A stretch of DNA of 64,000 bases from Podocnemis expansa. Lineage: Eukaryota; Chordata; Testudines; Podocnemididae. The position numbers and the translations under genes are program-made. The DNA is taken from contig ML682233.1 in assembly GCA_007922195.1 (NCBI GenBank), forward strand, positions 384,749 to 448,748, in the 5' to 3' direction. Each line of letters opens with the position of its first letter. The stretch's first letter is position 1. This document shows positions 25,206 through 36,914 of the stretch, one piece after another. The notes beneath the pieces are model-generated. The model did not search any database. It saw only the letters and a program-made list of their open reading frames with translations, and had not been told where the DNA came from.

Positions 25206-26732
25206 TGTCAGCGGAGGTGGCAGCCATGATGGCCACCCGGCCCCACACGTAGACCCCTGGATTATGCTGCTCTCAAGGAGAAATGTTAAGTATTGATCTC
25301 TCTGATGGGCCTCCATCTCCGGGCCATCCAGCACAAGGGGAAGAACGTTAAGTATCAGTCTCCCCTGATGGCTCTCGATCCCCTGTGGGAGTTTTTTCCT
25401 CCCTAGTTTCTGTCAACAAGGAGGGGGGTGAGTTCCTATCCCCCCTGAACAGTTTCTCGGCACCCCTGTCACCATGAAGGAGGGGTCATTGTCTGGGGTT
25501 CCAGTTTTATCATTGGTCCTGACCAGAATCCCACTCCCAATGGGCTATTTTTACTCTGGCTGTGCAAAATTCTATTAAAACCCCCGTCTCAGCTAGCTTG
25601 TAGTTCTCCCACTCTCGGATGCTAAAGGGCACGTTGCGACCCGTTTGGACTGATCCCCCGACTTAGACAGGGAGCACCCACCCACGAGACCTTTTTTTTT
25701 TGGGTGTACGCAGATTGCCAGCCGAACGATTAAGTGCTGAGATGCTGCAGCTGATCTGCCTCCTCGCTTTGGGTTCTACCGCGGTCCTGGGACAGGTATT
25801 ATAAATCGATATAGGCCTCCTACCTTCTCTTAATCATTCTACTTGGTACCATTTATATATAGTCTGTGATTGTAGCTTCTTTACCTGAGTTTTGCATAGT
25901 TTGTGTAGTTACTATTTTCTCTGTATCCTGTATAGCCTTCTCATGATATAGTTGTTTATGGTCTGGCATAGTTTTGTGTTGTTAATTTGCCAGGTGTTTT
26001 GTTAGTCATTTGTATTTTGCATCCTTCTTACTGTATAATTGTTCATTACTCTGCTTCTGCTCTAAACTGTTGGCCCCAAACTCCCCCAGTGTACACGGGG
26101 GGAGTGTGGGGGTTTATTTTTCTCTCATCTGACTTTTTCATTCTGCCGGCCACCCTTCTTGGCTAGCAAGGAGGAATGGCTTTCAGCCATTGGTAAATAC
26201 GCGTCGGGTGGGCTGGTCAGTGCCTATACTGATGTTGAGGCAGTAAAAGGCCAGAAAAGTCCTTGACTTATTATGGCCACCCTCTTGTAGGTCATTAATC
26301 CATACTGTTATCTAACTGTAAGTACTTTTGTAGGTTGTAAGTGTTTTGCATAGACTTTCATGCTTTATCCTGTTGTTTGGTTGGAGGTGTTTTACAGGTG
26401 CTTTATATAGACTTTCTTGCTCCACACTTACTTGGTTATAAGTGCTTTGCATAGGTTTTTAGCTTTATATTGTCATTTAGTTATAAGTGTTCATTTAGAT
26501 TTTGCTTTATGCTGTTAGTTGGTTATAAGTGACCTATATAGATTTTTGCTTCATATTGTTAGTTGATTACAAGTGTTTTTGTATAGATCTCCTTGTTTTA
26601 CACTGTTAAGGGGTTGAAGGTGTTTAAGGTGTCACTATAAAAGTAGCTTTTTTGTTTACTTGAACTGGTGTCCGTCTCATTGGTGGGTGTCGCTGGCCCA
26701 TCCCAGTCACATCACGAACCCAGGGTTCAACA
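25206..26732. mobile_element. Solo-LTR-like element with 5-bp target duplication
   Basis: It starts TGTCAGCGG and ends GGTTCAACA, the TG...CA form of retroviral LTRs. Both flanks are actac (25201-25205 and 26733-26737). Unit 2 has the uninterrupted site (cagattattacgtaaagac near 39594-39612), so this is an insertion of 1527 bp. The second half has repeated gttataagtg and tttgcatag motifs and a tataaaag box at 26637-26644. No retroviral genes are present. Its length is unusual but within LTR range; the retroviral class is not determined. Confidence 0.65.
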
Positions 26733-26959
26733 ACTACGTAAAGACTCTAGCTGGTTCTCTGCTGTATTCTTAAGAGGAACCCTAGATGACGAACCTGGCT
26801 CTTGCTGATGCTGACTCCACCTGGAGAAGGGTTTCATTTGTATGGTGAGGGATACAATGAGCTTCCACTGAGTGGCCTGGCTTGGATCCTCTTGGAGCTC
26901 CCAGGTCAGACTGAAATTAGGACAGCCCCTAATAAAGTTTTACTGTGGGACCTCAGGCA

Positions 26960-27945
26960 AGTCAGGTAAACTCTCTGTTTCCTTCCCTCTGCAACAGGGG
27001 CTAATGGTGCTTGCTTGCTTAGCTGGTGTGGTAACTGTCAGCACAAACCTGAAACCACCTACGGAAATAGGGAGAGACCACAACGGTGCCTGTGCTAATG
27101 AGGAACTTAAGCTGGGAAAATAAACCAGTGTGTGGTGGTCCCCGTTGCTCATAAATGCACAAGCTGTGAACAAGCTGGTGGCCGTAGGAGGGTCATTTGT
27201 GCATTGTCTCCGAGCTCAGAACAATGCAACCCTTGTGCGGCAGAAGACAACAAACCACAGGATCAGCTTGTAGAGCACACATGGCATAACAACCACCAGC
27301 AAAACGATGTGAATCCAAGGCCCTCATTTTGCTGTGCTCTTAGGGGGCTGCGTGGCTGCTCCATACTACCTCCTGCAGCTGTCTCGCTGGATAGGAAACC
27401 ACGGAACCTGCTGCATGACAAAGATACGGCAAAGGTTTGTGGTATCCTCTGGCAAGATATGTGAGATCTGTCTGTGGCTGTGACTGCCCCAATCCCCTCC
27501 CTGTTGTCAAACAGCATGGGGTGGCACCCTGTAGGACTGTGCCCTATGCTGTAGGCAGCCACTGTCTGCTTACTCACTGTGGGCTGGAGGAAATGGGGGC
27601 CTTTGGGTGGGGCAGGGCCAATGCCCAGATCTGCCCTGATCCCAGCAATGGGGTTTAGAGAAGAACCCAGTCCTCTGACAGTGAATTTAGGAGAGACTCT
27701 CTGCAAAAGCAGTATCTGCTCCAGGGACAAGTGGGGGAGACCAGGCGGGGGACTCCTCTTTCACAGTGAGGTTCCTCACCCCCAGAGCAGCCCTGCCCCA
27801 TATGAGGTTGCTCCCACCAGGTGGCCATTGGCACCTGGAAATGAACTAGAATTTCACTGTTACCACTGGACTGGCCTGAGGCAGCCCTGCATCAAGGATA
27901 AGTCCTTCAATAACCAACAATGTCCACAGCTCAGCAGCCCTGAGC
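26960..27945. other. Conserved block upstream of CD1 copy 1
   Basis: About 950 bases match 50935-51945 in unit 3 with few gaps (for example ggtggtcccc, cggcagaaga, caaaacgatgtgaatccaag). Unit 2 lacks it: there gggctaatggt at 39867 joins straight to acaataacaaaccagccc. Overlapping open frames on both strands (27132-27464 plus, 27263-27730 minus) differ in length between copies, so coding function is unsupported. Confidence 0.55.
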
Positions 27946-28005
27946 AATAACAAACCAGCCCTTTCCTAGCCCCAGCACTCAAGGTGAGATCTGGGCCTCC
28001 TCCTC

Positions 28006-28030
28006 CCATTGGCTTCTCCCCTTTGTGATA
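28006..28030 (+). promoter_or_regulatory. Conserved CCAAT-type motif upstream of CD1 copy 1
   Basis: The motif cattggcttctcccctttgt (inverted CCAAT plus a C-rich Sp1-like box) is kept in all three units, with counterparts at 39941 and 52004. It lies about 1.15 kb upstream of the CD1 start codon. A regulatory role is inference only. Confidence 0.3.
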
Positions 28031-28984
28031 GCCCCACACCTTCTGACTCCTCAGGTGGCATTTGGCCCATCCCCATCATGCTCTCAGGGGCTGTTGGCAC
28101 CTTGTGCTAACCCTTTGCCAATTTACTACCCTTTTTCCTCCCTTCCGTGCACCACAGGGTCTGACTTGACCCAGCAACTAGTGACACGGACTTCTGGGGG
28201 CACCTCTTCATTGGCTGTCACGCTACAGGGGGATGGATAATGACAGGAGCCTGGGAGTGGGATTGTGAGCAGGTGGGGCGGCAGAGTGGGAGGGGCTAAT
28301 GATTGGGAGGACAGGGCAGACAGTAGGAGGTGTTAATAGGAAAAAGCATCAGAAAGAGGGCTGGGCTAAGTAGAAATGGGTGGAGGAAGAGCTATTGGGC
28401 GAGGGGGGGGCAGCGGGCACATTGGCAAAGAGAGGTAGGAGAGGCAATTGCAAAGGGGATGGGCTAATGGAAGAGGGAGGGGTCACAGGGAGGGCCATTG
28501 TGTCGTGTCTCCCCCCCCTCACTTTCCCCATCACTTGGTTGGGGGCAGCCCCACTGGGCGGGATGCCCACTGTGGAGTGTGGGGGCTCCCTCTGCACCCT
28601 CCCCAAACCTCCCGTTCATGCAAGTCCAGGTTGCAGTGCCAGGGCAGAAGGTGCGTTGAGAAGCAGAGGGGCTCGTCATGAACTCAAGCTCTGGGCACCT
28701 TGCCTGGTTTCCCTACGCATGAATTTGGCCCTGGGTAGCTCTTCAGGGCTGCCCCCATTACCTCGGTATGCTGTTAGGCAGCAGGGACTGGGACGGGGTC
28801 AGTATGCTGCACTGTGCCCAGGAAGACGTGTGGCACTCGGGGGCTGTTCTGGGAGCAGCCATACCCCAGCCTGGAGGAGGCAAAGGAGGGTGTCTCATGC
28901 ATACTGATCCTGGGACAGGGCCTGGGTCAGATTTGGCTGCCCAGGATGCTCCTCCCACACGGCATCCGTTCCCTGACTCACTCC

Positions 28985-29000
28985 GTCCTCATTGGCTCGG
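28985..29000 (+). promoter_or_regulatory. CCAAT/Y-box-like motif close to CD1 copy 1
   Basis: The sequence gtcctcattggctcgg (ATTGG at 28991-28995) lies 161 bases before the start codon. Copies 2 and 3 have actgg at this site. MHC-type promoters carry an inverted CCAAT (Y box) here, but no convincing X box was seen. Confidence 0.25.
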
Positions 29001-29155
29001 GGCTGGCAGCTGTGGGCACCGTGCTGGGCACAGACAAAGAGAGAAGTTGGCAGAGAAGCGTGTGCATTGCACAGGAACTGAGAGCACAGAAGTGACACCA
29101 GGCTGCTCATCCCGCTGCTCTGACCCTGTGAAGTCCAGATCACTCCCCCCTTGCC

Positions 29156-32100
29156 ATGGTGTCGCTCCCTCTGCTGCTTTTCCTTGGGACGTGGGGAGCC
29201 CTGGCTGGTAAGAGGGGACCCTCTCCCTGCTCTATTTTGCTACTGTGGGACGGAGGTGGTGGACTCCTGGGAGCAGGAATGGGCAGCACCATGCTGGGCT
29301 AGTGACCCTTGCTTGGGGTGCTGGAGGAAAGAGGGGGGCAGCTTAGAGTTGAACAGTGAGCCTGAGACTCATTAATCTCCCTCCCCATCCGCTCTGTGCT
29401 CCACTTGTTTTCTCTCCCCTCTCCACAGCCTCCCCTCCACTCCCCGAAGGGTCTCTCACCTTGCGTCTGCTCCAAACCACCGTCTTCCACAACGCCAGCT
29501 CCACAGCCATGGAGGGGATAGCCCTGCTGGGTGACCTGGAGACCCACTCTCTGGATTATGGCACTGGCAGGATCCTCTTCCACCAGCCCTGGGCCCAAAA
29601 GGGCCTGACCCTGAAGCAGTGGCAGGACCTGGAGACGCTGATCCGTCACCACACGTCCATGTTCATCCTTCTTGTGAACAAAGTGACTAAGCATGAAGGA
29701 GGGAGCTGTAAGTAAGGAGTGGTCTGTGGGGGTCCTCTGCTCACCCAGCAGGAGACTGAGAACTGACACGCTCACAACAGCACCTGTGTGTGTCCTGCCA
29801 GGGTGGATGAGGGGCCAGAAAGCCACTCCCTGGCCGTTAGGCTGAATGAAGCTGGTGCCCCATAGAGGGGAAAGACTTTGTTTCCCATTCTTCACTCCAC
29901 TGAGCTCATCTCCCAACTTTGAGACCTTTTTAAGCCCATGTCCCCTTGAAGGGAAAAGCCCCATGTACATTTCCTGTCTACAGAATTGTAATGGTCTTTA
30001 GAACTGTGCATTCTGTTACTTGTATGCTAGGCACCTTCCTTTACCCAAATCCGTAGGGCTCAAGCCATAACTCTGTTAGGCACCCCCCCCCACACACACA
30101 CTCCCAATCTATAGAGGTCTGGGGGAAAGACACCTACATTTTTCAGTTGCCAGCTTAGGGCTCAGGGTCACCCATCCAGGACTTCCGGTGTAACCTGGTT
30201 AACTGAAGCACCCACCCTTCCCAATCTGTAGGGTTCCAGGTATAATTCTCTGTGTGTTTTGCAGGAACTTTTACACAGAAATATTTTCATTCTCTGTTTT
30301 TTACCAATTACTAAGATAGAGCACACACACTAAATATACAGTGTTCACCACTCCCAAGAAGCATACAAACTTCTGGTGGCCAATGAGGATTAAATCATTT
30401 GGGGACTCCAGCTTCTGCAAACCATGACTGGTGGGGCATTGAAGTCTGGCACCTTGGGTGTTCTTGGGCTGTGTCCTGGAGTTAGGTTCCATAGGACTTT
30501 TCCTTTTGGACTGAAGTTTATATGGTACAGAACACCAATCCTAGCTGGTTATGAAAGAGTCCTTTACCCAATCATATCCCCCTAAGGTAATTGTTTTAAA
30601 TAGTACACAGTTAGTTAAGCAACAGAAAGAAACAATCAAAGAACTGGGCAGAAATGCTTTAGAAAACAGTGGAGACCTGAGTATCAGAAAGACAAAAAAA
30701 TAAGAAGGGTAGATTTTATAACCACAACCATTGAGAAGCCAGGCCTTTCTAGACAGAATACTGTTAAGCAAAGTTTGCTTTAAGCATCGAAAGATTTGTT
30801 TCTTTGTTTGATGATGATATGAATAACTTTTGGGATTGCATCACTTTCCTCGGCCTGATACTACTTTGTTTTGAAGTTGTTTCAGGAACGTGAAAATGTG
30901 ACCACATGCTCATGGCTGCTGTCTCGTATGTTATCGCTTAGCCAAAGAACAAGGCCTAATATGGGGAGGAACCAACCCCAAGGTCTCTGACCTTACAACC
31001 TCACCAAAGTCTTTTGTTGAAGGAACGGGAAGGTGCTCACAAAGTCACCTGACTTGTTTTGCCTGAACGTTGAAACCTAACACCTCTGGGAACCAACAGC
31101 CAGCTGTGCCCCAGAGGGTGGGACAGACCCTTCGCAGCTGTCTGCGCTGGGTGTCTGATGTCCCACAAAGAGGTCCTTGAGGCAGATGTTCTCTTAGATG
31201 CCCCTTAACCAGTTGCCCTAAATTTGCACCACACAACACCTACTCTGTGCCTGGCTGAGTGTTGAGGCATGGCTAGTGTCAAGGCACTGTGCCTATATGT
31301 GTGATTTTTCGCCAGAGTGAAAGCCAGCTCATAGTCCCTTGAATCAACCAGTTATGATTTGGACTGATCCTGGAATGAAAGCAAGTGCTGTAATGATCAC
31401 ATCTCACAGCCCAGGCAGGGACCTTTCAGTAACAGGTTTGGATGGATGCTCCTGGGTCTCCGTAGTGACAGCCTCTCCTGCAGGACGAGCGTGCGACTTG
31501 GCCTCTCATCCCTTAGGAGCAGCTAAAAACATAAGTCACGCGGCATAAGCTCCACAGCCCCGTGGCACAGTGGCTTTTGTGACACTTGGTTACCAAAAGT
31601 TTTCTTGCTACCATTGTGGAGCTGGGTTCACGGATACCCCATAATGTAATAGGTGTATCTGTGCTGTAGCGCATGATTGGTCAGAACTCTTTGCCCTACC
31701 CTCTCAAAAGAGGGCTGGTGGCCACCGCCCCCTGTGTCACCCTGTGGCTCTATATATGGCTGCCACCCGACCCCTCTGCACTTCCATTTTGTCTGCCTCA
31801 GCAACGGTTCGTGGAACAGCCCACTTCTTGCATTAGCAAGCAGCCTGTCTTCTCTGGTTTATGAGCCTTTCGCTCAACTGGGAGCACCTTTTCATTGACC
31901 TAGTTCCACTGAAGAGTGTTCCCTCCTCTGAGCACCTGACTTCAGAGCACCGACACCACTCTCCTCCGCCATCCACCATGCCGGGGTTTAAACCCTGAGC
32001 TGAATGCAGCAGGGCCTTCCCAAGGGATGAACCCCATGAGAAGTGCCTTTGGTACCTGGGCGAAAGCCACTTGGTCACCTCCTGCTTCATCTGTCTGACC

Positions 32101-35100
32101 TTTAAGCCGAGGACAATCAAGGACAGGGAGCAAAGGTGCCCTGCGTTGGCCTCAAGGCAAGCGTGGCAGCCTACCCCAAAGGCTTCAGGGTCTCGTGTGG
32201 TACTGCATGCCAGCCTGGCACCAGAACCTTCCTGTCACTGCTCTCCAAGAGGACGCAAGACTAGTTCAGTACCGGTGTCGGTTCCTCGGTGTCGGCACCG
32301 CTCGGGGTCTCCCACAAAGGACTCCCCATGGGACTGAGAGGTGTCGGTATGGCTTCCCTTGACTTTGGAGGCAGTGAAGGTGCTCCTCTTACTGCCTACT
32401 CCGCCCTCACTGCTACCCGCTAGAAAGAAGGGCAAGCCAGCCTTTGTTTCAAAGTTCTGGGCGCATCTAAAGCAACACCTAACACTGTTTTGGGTGTTGG
32501 TACTGAGTTCCTTCCCTTTCTCTTAGATCTGTGGGATCTTCTGCGTTGTTCCCACACAACAGTGAATGTCTCTCTAGTATTGCATGTTTGGCATGCTCCA
32601 TCGCTTCAGGGTGAACGTTTTTCTGTCAGACCCATGCTACTGTGGCCCTTGCAGTTCCAGTTCCTGAAAACGTGCTGGGCTATGTAAGTTGCAGGGGATG
32701 GTTTCCGTGCCCCTTTGGGGAACACGTACCTACCCTTCAGACTCCGTCCTTAGTCACAGCAGTTCTTTGTGTTCGACTTCCCTCGGCTTGGTCCCTCTGG
32801 CAAGTTGTTAGCCATCGGGCCAGGGTATTGATGATGATGATGATGATGATGATATCATTTTCTTATTTCAGCACAATATGGTAGATGCTGACAGCTCACC
32901 TCGTACAATAGGGGAGTGTCACAATGCCTTTGAGAAGGACATGTTGGTCTCCGGCAATGCCTTTAATATGAGGCCTCAGCTACAGCCAATTCGCGTATTT
33001 GTTATAGCCTTGATTAAGCACTCAGTTCTCATGCCAGCTCAAGTGCTCTACCCACACCGCACGTCCTAAGGGATAGCCATCTCTTATCTCACATCCCCTG
33101 TGTCATACTCCTTTACTCTAGGAAGGGGATGGTTTCCCTTTCGTCTTCCCTTTCCTCACTTCTTGCAATCTTCTTCTACGGCAGGTGCACTGAGTGCTCC
33201 AGGCCCACACAGTCGCCCCTTGCCTCTGATCTCCCTGTCCCTTGAGGCATCCTGTGTTCGCCGCTGGTAAGCTGGGAGCTCAAGGATCACTTTATTTTCT
33301 TCATAAGTATCGTGTCCGATATGTGCTAGCGCTAGAATATCTAGCTTTCTGGCCTAAGCATATCCGTGTTTAACACCTACTCAGGTCTTTTGCTTGATGA
33401 CATGTGCCTCAGTCTTAGCCATAATGTATCTTGTCTGACTCTTTATAGGAGGGTGACCTTAGGCCATTCTGCCTTCCCACATCAGCTAGCGCTTGGGCAA
33501 ACTGGGCCTTCCATCCACCACTGGGTTAGCTCCTGCCTTCTCAGGTTGATCGTGCCTGGGCCATGGTCCTTAGGTCAATACCTGAGGCCTTCCAAGGACC
33601 TTACTCATTGGGCAGTTACTCAAGGTGGTGAGTGGCTGTGCTGAAGGTGGAAAAGCTAACTCCGCCCACCATCCATTAGCATGGCTTGTAGTCACCTATT
33701 ACTGAATGTATCCGAGCAGTGTTCAAACAAAAATGGTGGGTCACTTACCAGTAGCTGTCCTTCTTTGAGATGGGCCACTCAGATTCATTCACAACCCTCC
33801 AAATGGGGAGGGGATCGGGCAGTGGCCACATATATAGCCACAGGGTGGCATGGGGGGTGGTGGCCACCAGCCCTCTTTTGACAGGCTAGGGCAAAAAGTT
33901 CCAACCAATTGTGTGCTGCAGCACGGATAGACCTATTAATGAATGAATCGGAGCAGCCTGTCTTGAACAAGGACAGTTACTGGTAAGTAACCCACCATTA
34001 TTGAGGCTCAGGGCCACTGTTTGCTCTAGAGCATCACAAAGAAAAATCTTTCAACAATTCAAACTTTAAAAAAGCTGATTATTTGGGATTGGGGGGTCTG
34101 TAGCTCATGAATTCTGTGATTGTGACCCCCAAACTCTGATTTGGGCCCTGATGTAATGCAGTGATTTTGGAGCAAATCTGAATATGCATGTGCATCTCTC
34201 TTTGTTAAAATCGGCTTTAAAGAGAAACTACAATATACCCTTAGCTCCTGTCAGGGCTGACTCCAAATCCCACCGAATGTCTTCACTGCACCTCACATAG
34301 CAGTAGTCCCTGTCCCCCGTCTCTATTTCTACCCTACAGCCCAATTCCCCAGTTGCCTCCAGGTAACCCAGCTTCTTACCTCTTCCTTTCCTATTCCAGA
34401 CCCCTTTGTAACACAGGCCTCCATTGGCTGTGAGCTCCATCCCAATGGCACTTCAAGGATATTCTGTGATGCTGCAGTGAACGGTGAGGACTTCATCAGC
34501 TTTGATGTGGACACGGGCACTTGGATAGCTCAGCAGAGGAACAAGTTTGCACTCAGCACCCAGGATTTTATGAACAGTGACAAGAGCACGAGCAAGACGG
34601 TTCAGTTTCTCCTGAGAACAACTTGTGTCAATGAGATTAAGAACTTTGTCCAAGATGGAAAAGAGTCTCTGGAGAGGCAAGGTGAGGCCAGAAATCAGTT
34701 TCTGTTCACTGAGATGCAGCCACTTCTGGGATGGAATATGGGGGCTGAGACTCCCATCCTGGTGTACAAATGCAGCTAAATGTGGGGTAGAGCACAAGCT
34801 GCACAACACAGCAGTTTAAGACAGGAAGGGAAGGGGATTCTGTCAGCATTGGTGACTGCAGGGGGTAGAAATGGGATCTGGCCAGGACATTGGGGCCAAT
34901 GCCTTATCCCAGGGGAAATGGCTCGACTTGGCTTGTGAGTCCCTGAGTCTGAAATTGATTTTTCTTCTCTCCTCATCCCCATCTCTCTCTTGCCCTGGTC
35001 TCAGAGCGCCCAGTTGCCACAGTGTTTGCCCAAGTGCCTCCCCAAACTGGGACCCCTGCACAGGTACGGCTGATTTGCTGGGTCACTGGTTTCTATCCCC

Positions 35101-36119
35101 GGCCCATCCGTGTGGCCTGGCTCCAGGACGGGGAGGAGGTGGCGCCTGGTTGGCGTGTGAACTCCACTGGGATTCTGCCTAATGGTGACCTGACCTACCA
35201 GCTGCACAGCTCCCTGGCCGTGGAGCCGGACGATGGGCACAGCTACGCCTGCCGGGTGGATCACAGCAGCCTGGGGGGCCACAGCTTGCTGATCCCATGG
35301 GGTAGGTGCACAACCCCAGAGGTATGGGGTAGGGTTATGTTCTCTGGGTGCTTTACCTGCACATCTTGAGTCTGGCAGGGTCCAGGCAGTGGGAGTGGGA
35401 TGCAGGGAGGCAGAAGGGGTGGGTGATGATGTTTAGAGCGACCAGAGGGAGAAGGATGGAGAAGCTGAGGGGAATGGGACAGGACTGAAATAGGAGGAAC
35501 TCAGGGGGGCTATGGGGAGCATGAACGGGATGGGGTGGAGTGGGCCAAGGGGACACAGTGGGGCTGCAGGACTAGTGAGGGGCTGGAGAGTGAGTTTGTA
35601 GTCTGGAGGAGTTTGGGCTCTTGTTAGGTGGATCTAGCACAGAGGGTATGTGGGGGGAGCTGTATGTGGGGCAGCAGGGAAGGATTAGGGAAGAGGGCTA
35701 GGGCAGAGATTGTCTGAATGCAGTGGGGCTGGGTCAGGGGAGCAGGGTGGGGGGACAGTGAGGGCAGGAACAGGGCTGAAGGTAAGAGGCAGGGCAGAGG
35801 GAAGAGGGTCTGTATGGGGGAAGCAGAGGAGGCAGGGAGAAGGGGTACATAGTCCTGGGACTGTTCCCAGCACAGCATCCTCTCTGCTTTACAGGGACCC
35901 GCAGGAGCTGGGCCCTTGGCCTGGTTGTGGGCATCATCTTGGTGGGTCTGGCCATAGCCGTCGTAGCTACTGTGCTCTGGTGGAGGAGACACAGGTGAGT
36001 TCCCCTCTTCCCCACTTTGGGGTGGGTGTGGGGCTCATTACGTCCCATAACTCAGCCCCTCTGCTCTCCCTCCTTTTAGGATCTACCGGGGTGCTGGAGG
36101 AGCCGAGTTCAGAGCCTGA
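29156..36119 (+). CDS. CD1: CD1 antigen-presenting glycoprotein, copy 1
   Basis: Six exons: 29156-29207 (signal peptide), 29429-29707 (alpha-1), 34400-34681 (alpha-2), 35005-35301 (alpha-3), 35895-35994 (transmembrane) and 36080-36119 (tail). The total is 1050 bases, 349 aa. The first three introns and the one before the TM exon are phase 1, the class I/CD1 pattern. Residues 18-110 carry CD1-like ALLGDLETHS and PWAQKGLTLKQWQDLETL. Alpha-2 (111-204) has GCELHPNGTS and a second cysteine C186 for the disulfide. Alpha-3 (205-303) is an Ig C1 domain with GFYPRP, WLQDG and YACRVDHSSL. The TM helix spans about 309-333, followed by WWRRHR and a 16-residue tail. Sequons: NAS in alpha-1, NGT in alpha-2, NST in alpha-3. 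The protein should pair with beta-2-microglobulin and present lipids. The tail lacks a YxxZ sorting motif. Intron 2 (4.7 kb) holds a large foldback insertion. The gene looks functional. Confidence 0.93.
31646..33996. mobile_element. Foldback (DIRS-like) retroelement remnant in CD1-1 intron 2
   Basis: The left end (from 31646: aggtgtatctgtgctgtagc, then tttgccctaccctctcaaaa) is repeated inverted at the right end (gacaggctagggcaaaaagt, then ggatagacctattaatg). Both arms hold a tatatatgg/ccacatatatag segment. Units 2 and 3 are empty at this site (ccataatataagctt at 45809 and 56559), so about 2.35 kb was inserted. No target duplication is visible, which fits DIRS-type integration. The interior has no long frame. 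The family call is tentative. Confidence 0.5.
32829..32852. repeat. (GAT)n microsatellite
   Basis: About eight consecutive gat triplets lie inside the foldback element in CD1-1 intron 2. Confidence 0.85.
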
Positions 36120-36914
36120 CGGGGCAGCACCAGGCCGGGTGCAGGGATCAGCTCCTCTCTTCTTGGGAACATGGACTTTAGGGCTGGATCTGTCCCGGGC
36201 TACAGAGCTGAGGGGCTAAAGTGATGGGCTGCCTTTTCAGAACAGTAGGAGATCAGGGCTTTCTTCTCCCTCTGAGATGTTCAGGGCATATTGGACATTT
36301 GGGGGCCTTGTAGGCACGGGCATTGCTAGGTAGCAAAAAACCCCAGGGCTCTGCACCCCTGCCCACCCCTTGCTAGCCCTGTCCCTGTTAGTCCCCACCC
36401 CCAGTCTGCCCCTCCATCCCCAGCCCCAGACACAAGCTTCAGGGCCCATGTGCATTAAGCAGCCCATTCACATGTCTAAACGCATCGGTCTGCACTGGAA
36501 GTGTTCACGTATCTGAAACAATTCACTGTGTGTGACATCCTCCCGGCCCCCTTGACTGTTCTGAATGTTACTTGTTGTGGATAGGACTGAAAAATTTCAT
36601 TCTCTGAGGCTGGTGAGATGTAGCCAATTTTACACGCTACGTTCTAACTCTTAAGAAATGGATCAGTCTCTAAGTAAATTGAGACACAACAAAATTTCAT
36701 AATTTTTTTTCTTTCTTGTGTTTCATCATGATCTCTAAAGGGCATTCCTTGTTTACCCAGAAATGTAGTAACACCAACAGCCCAACTGAGATACTCCTGT
36801 CTTTCTCTGCTGTTTTTTCATTTGCTGCATTTAAAGTCACTGTGAACTTTTCTGTCACTGAAAGCTGTCCATGCCGACATGCTTGCAGTATGCAATGCAA
36901 CTTTTCATGCTCTC

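Noticed and set aside
25742..25801. Signal-peptide-like mini frame as a host gene exon
   Set aside because: It lies inside an insertion absent from the sister unit, and no downstream exon was found; kept only as a finding about the element.
27132..27464. Open frame in the conserved upstream block, considered as a small gene
   Set aside because: The unit 3 counterpart has a different start and end, the opposite strand is equally open, and no domain is visible.
29299..29970. 223-codon frame on the minus strand overlapping CD1-1 alpha-1
   Set aside because: It is the antisense shadow of a conserved exon and continues into intron sequence without motifs.
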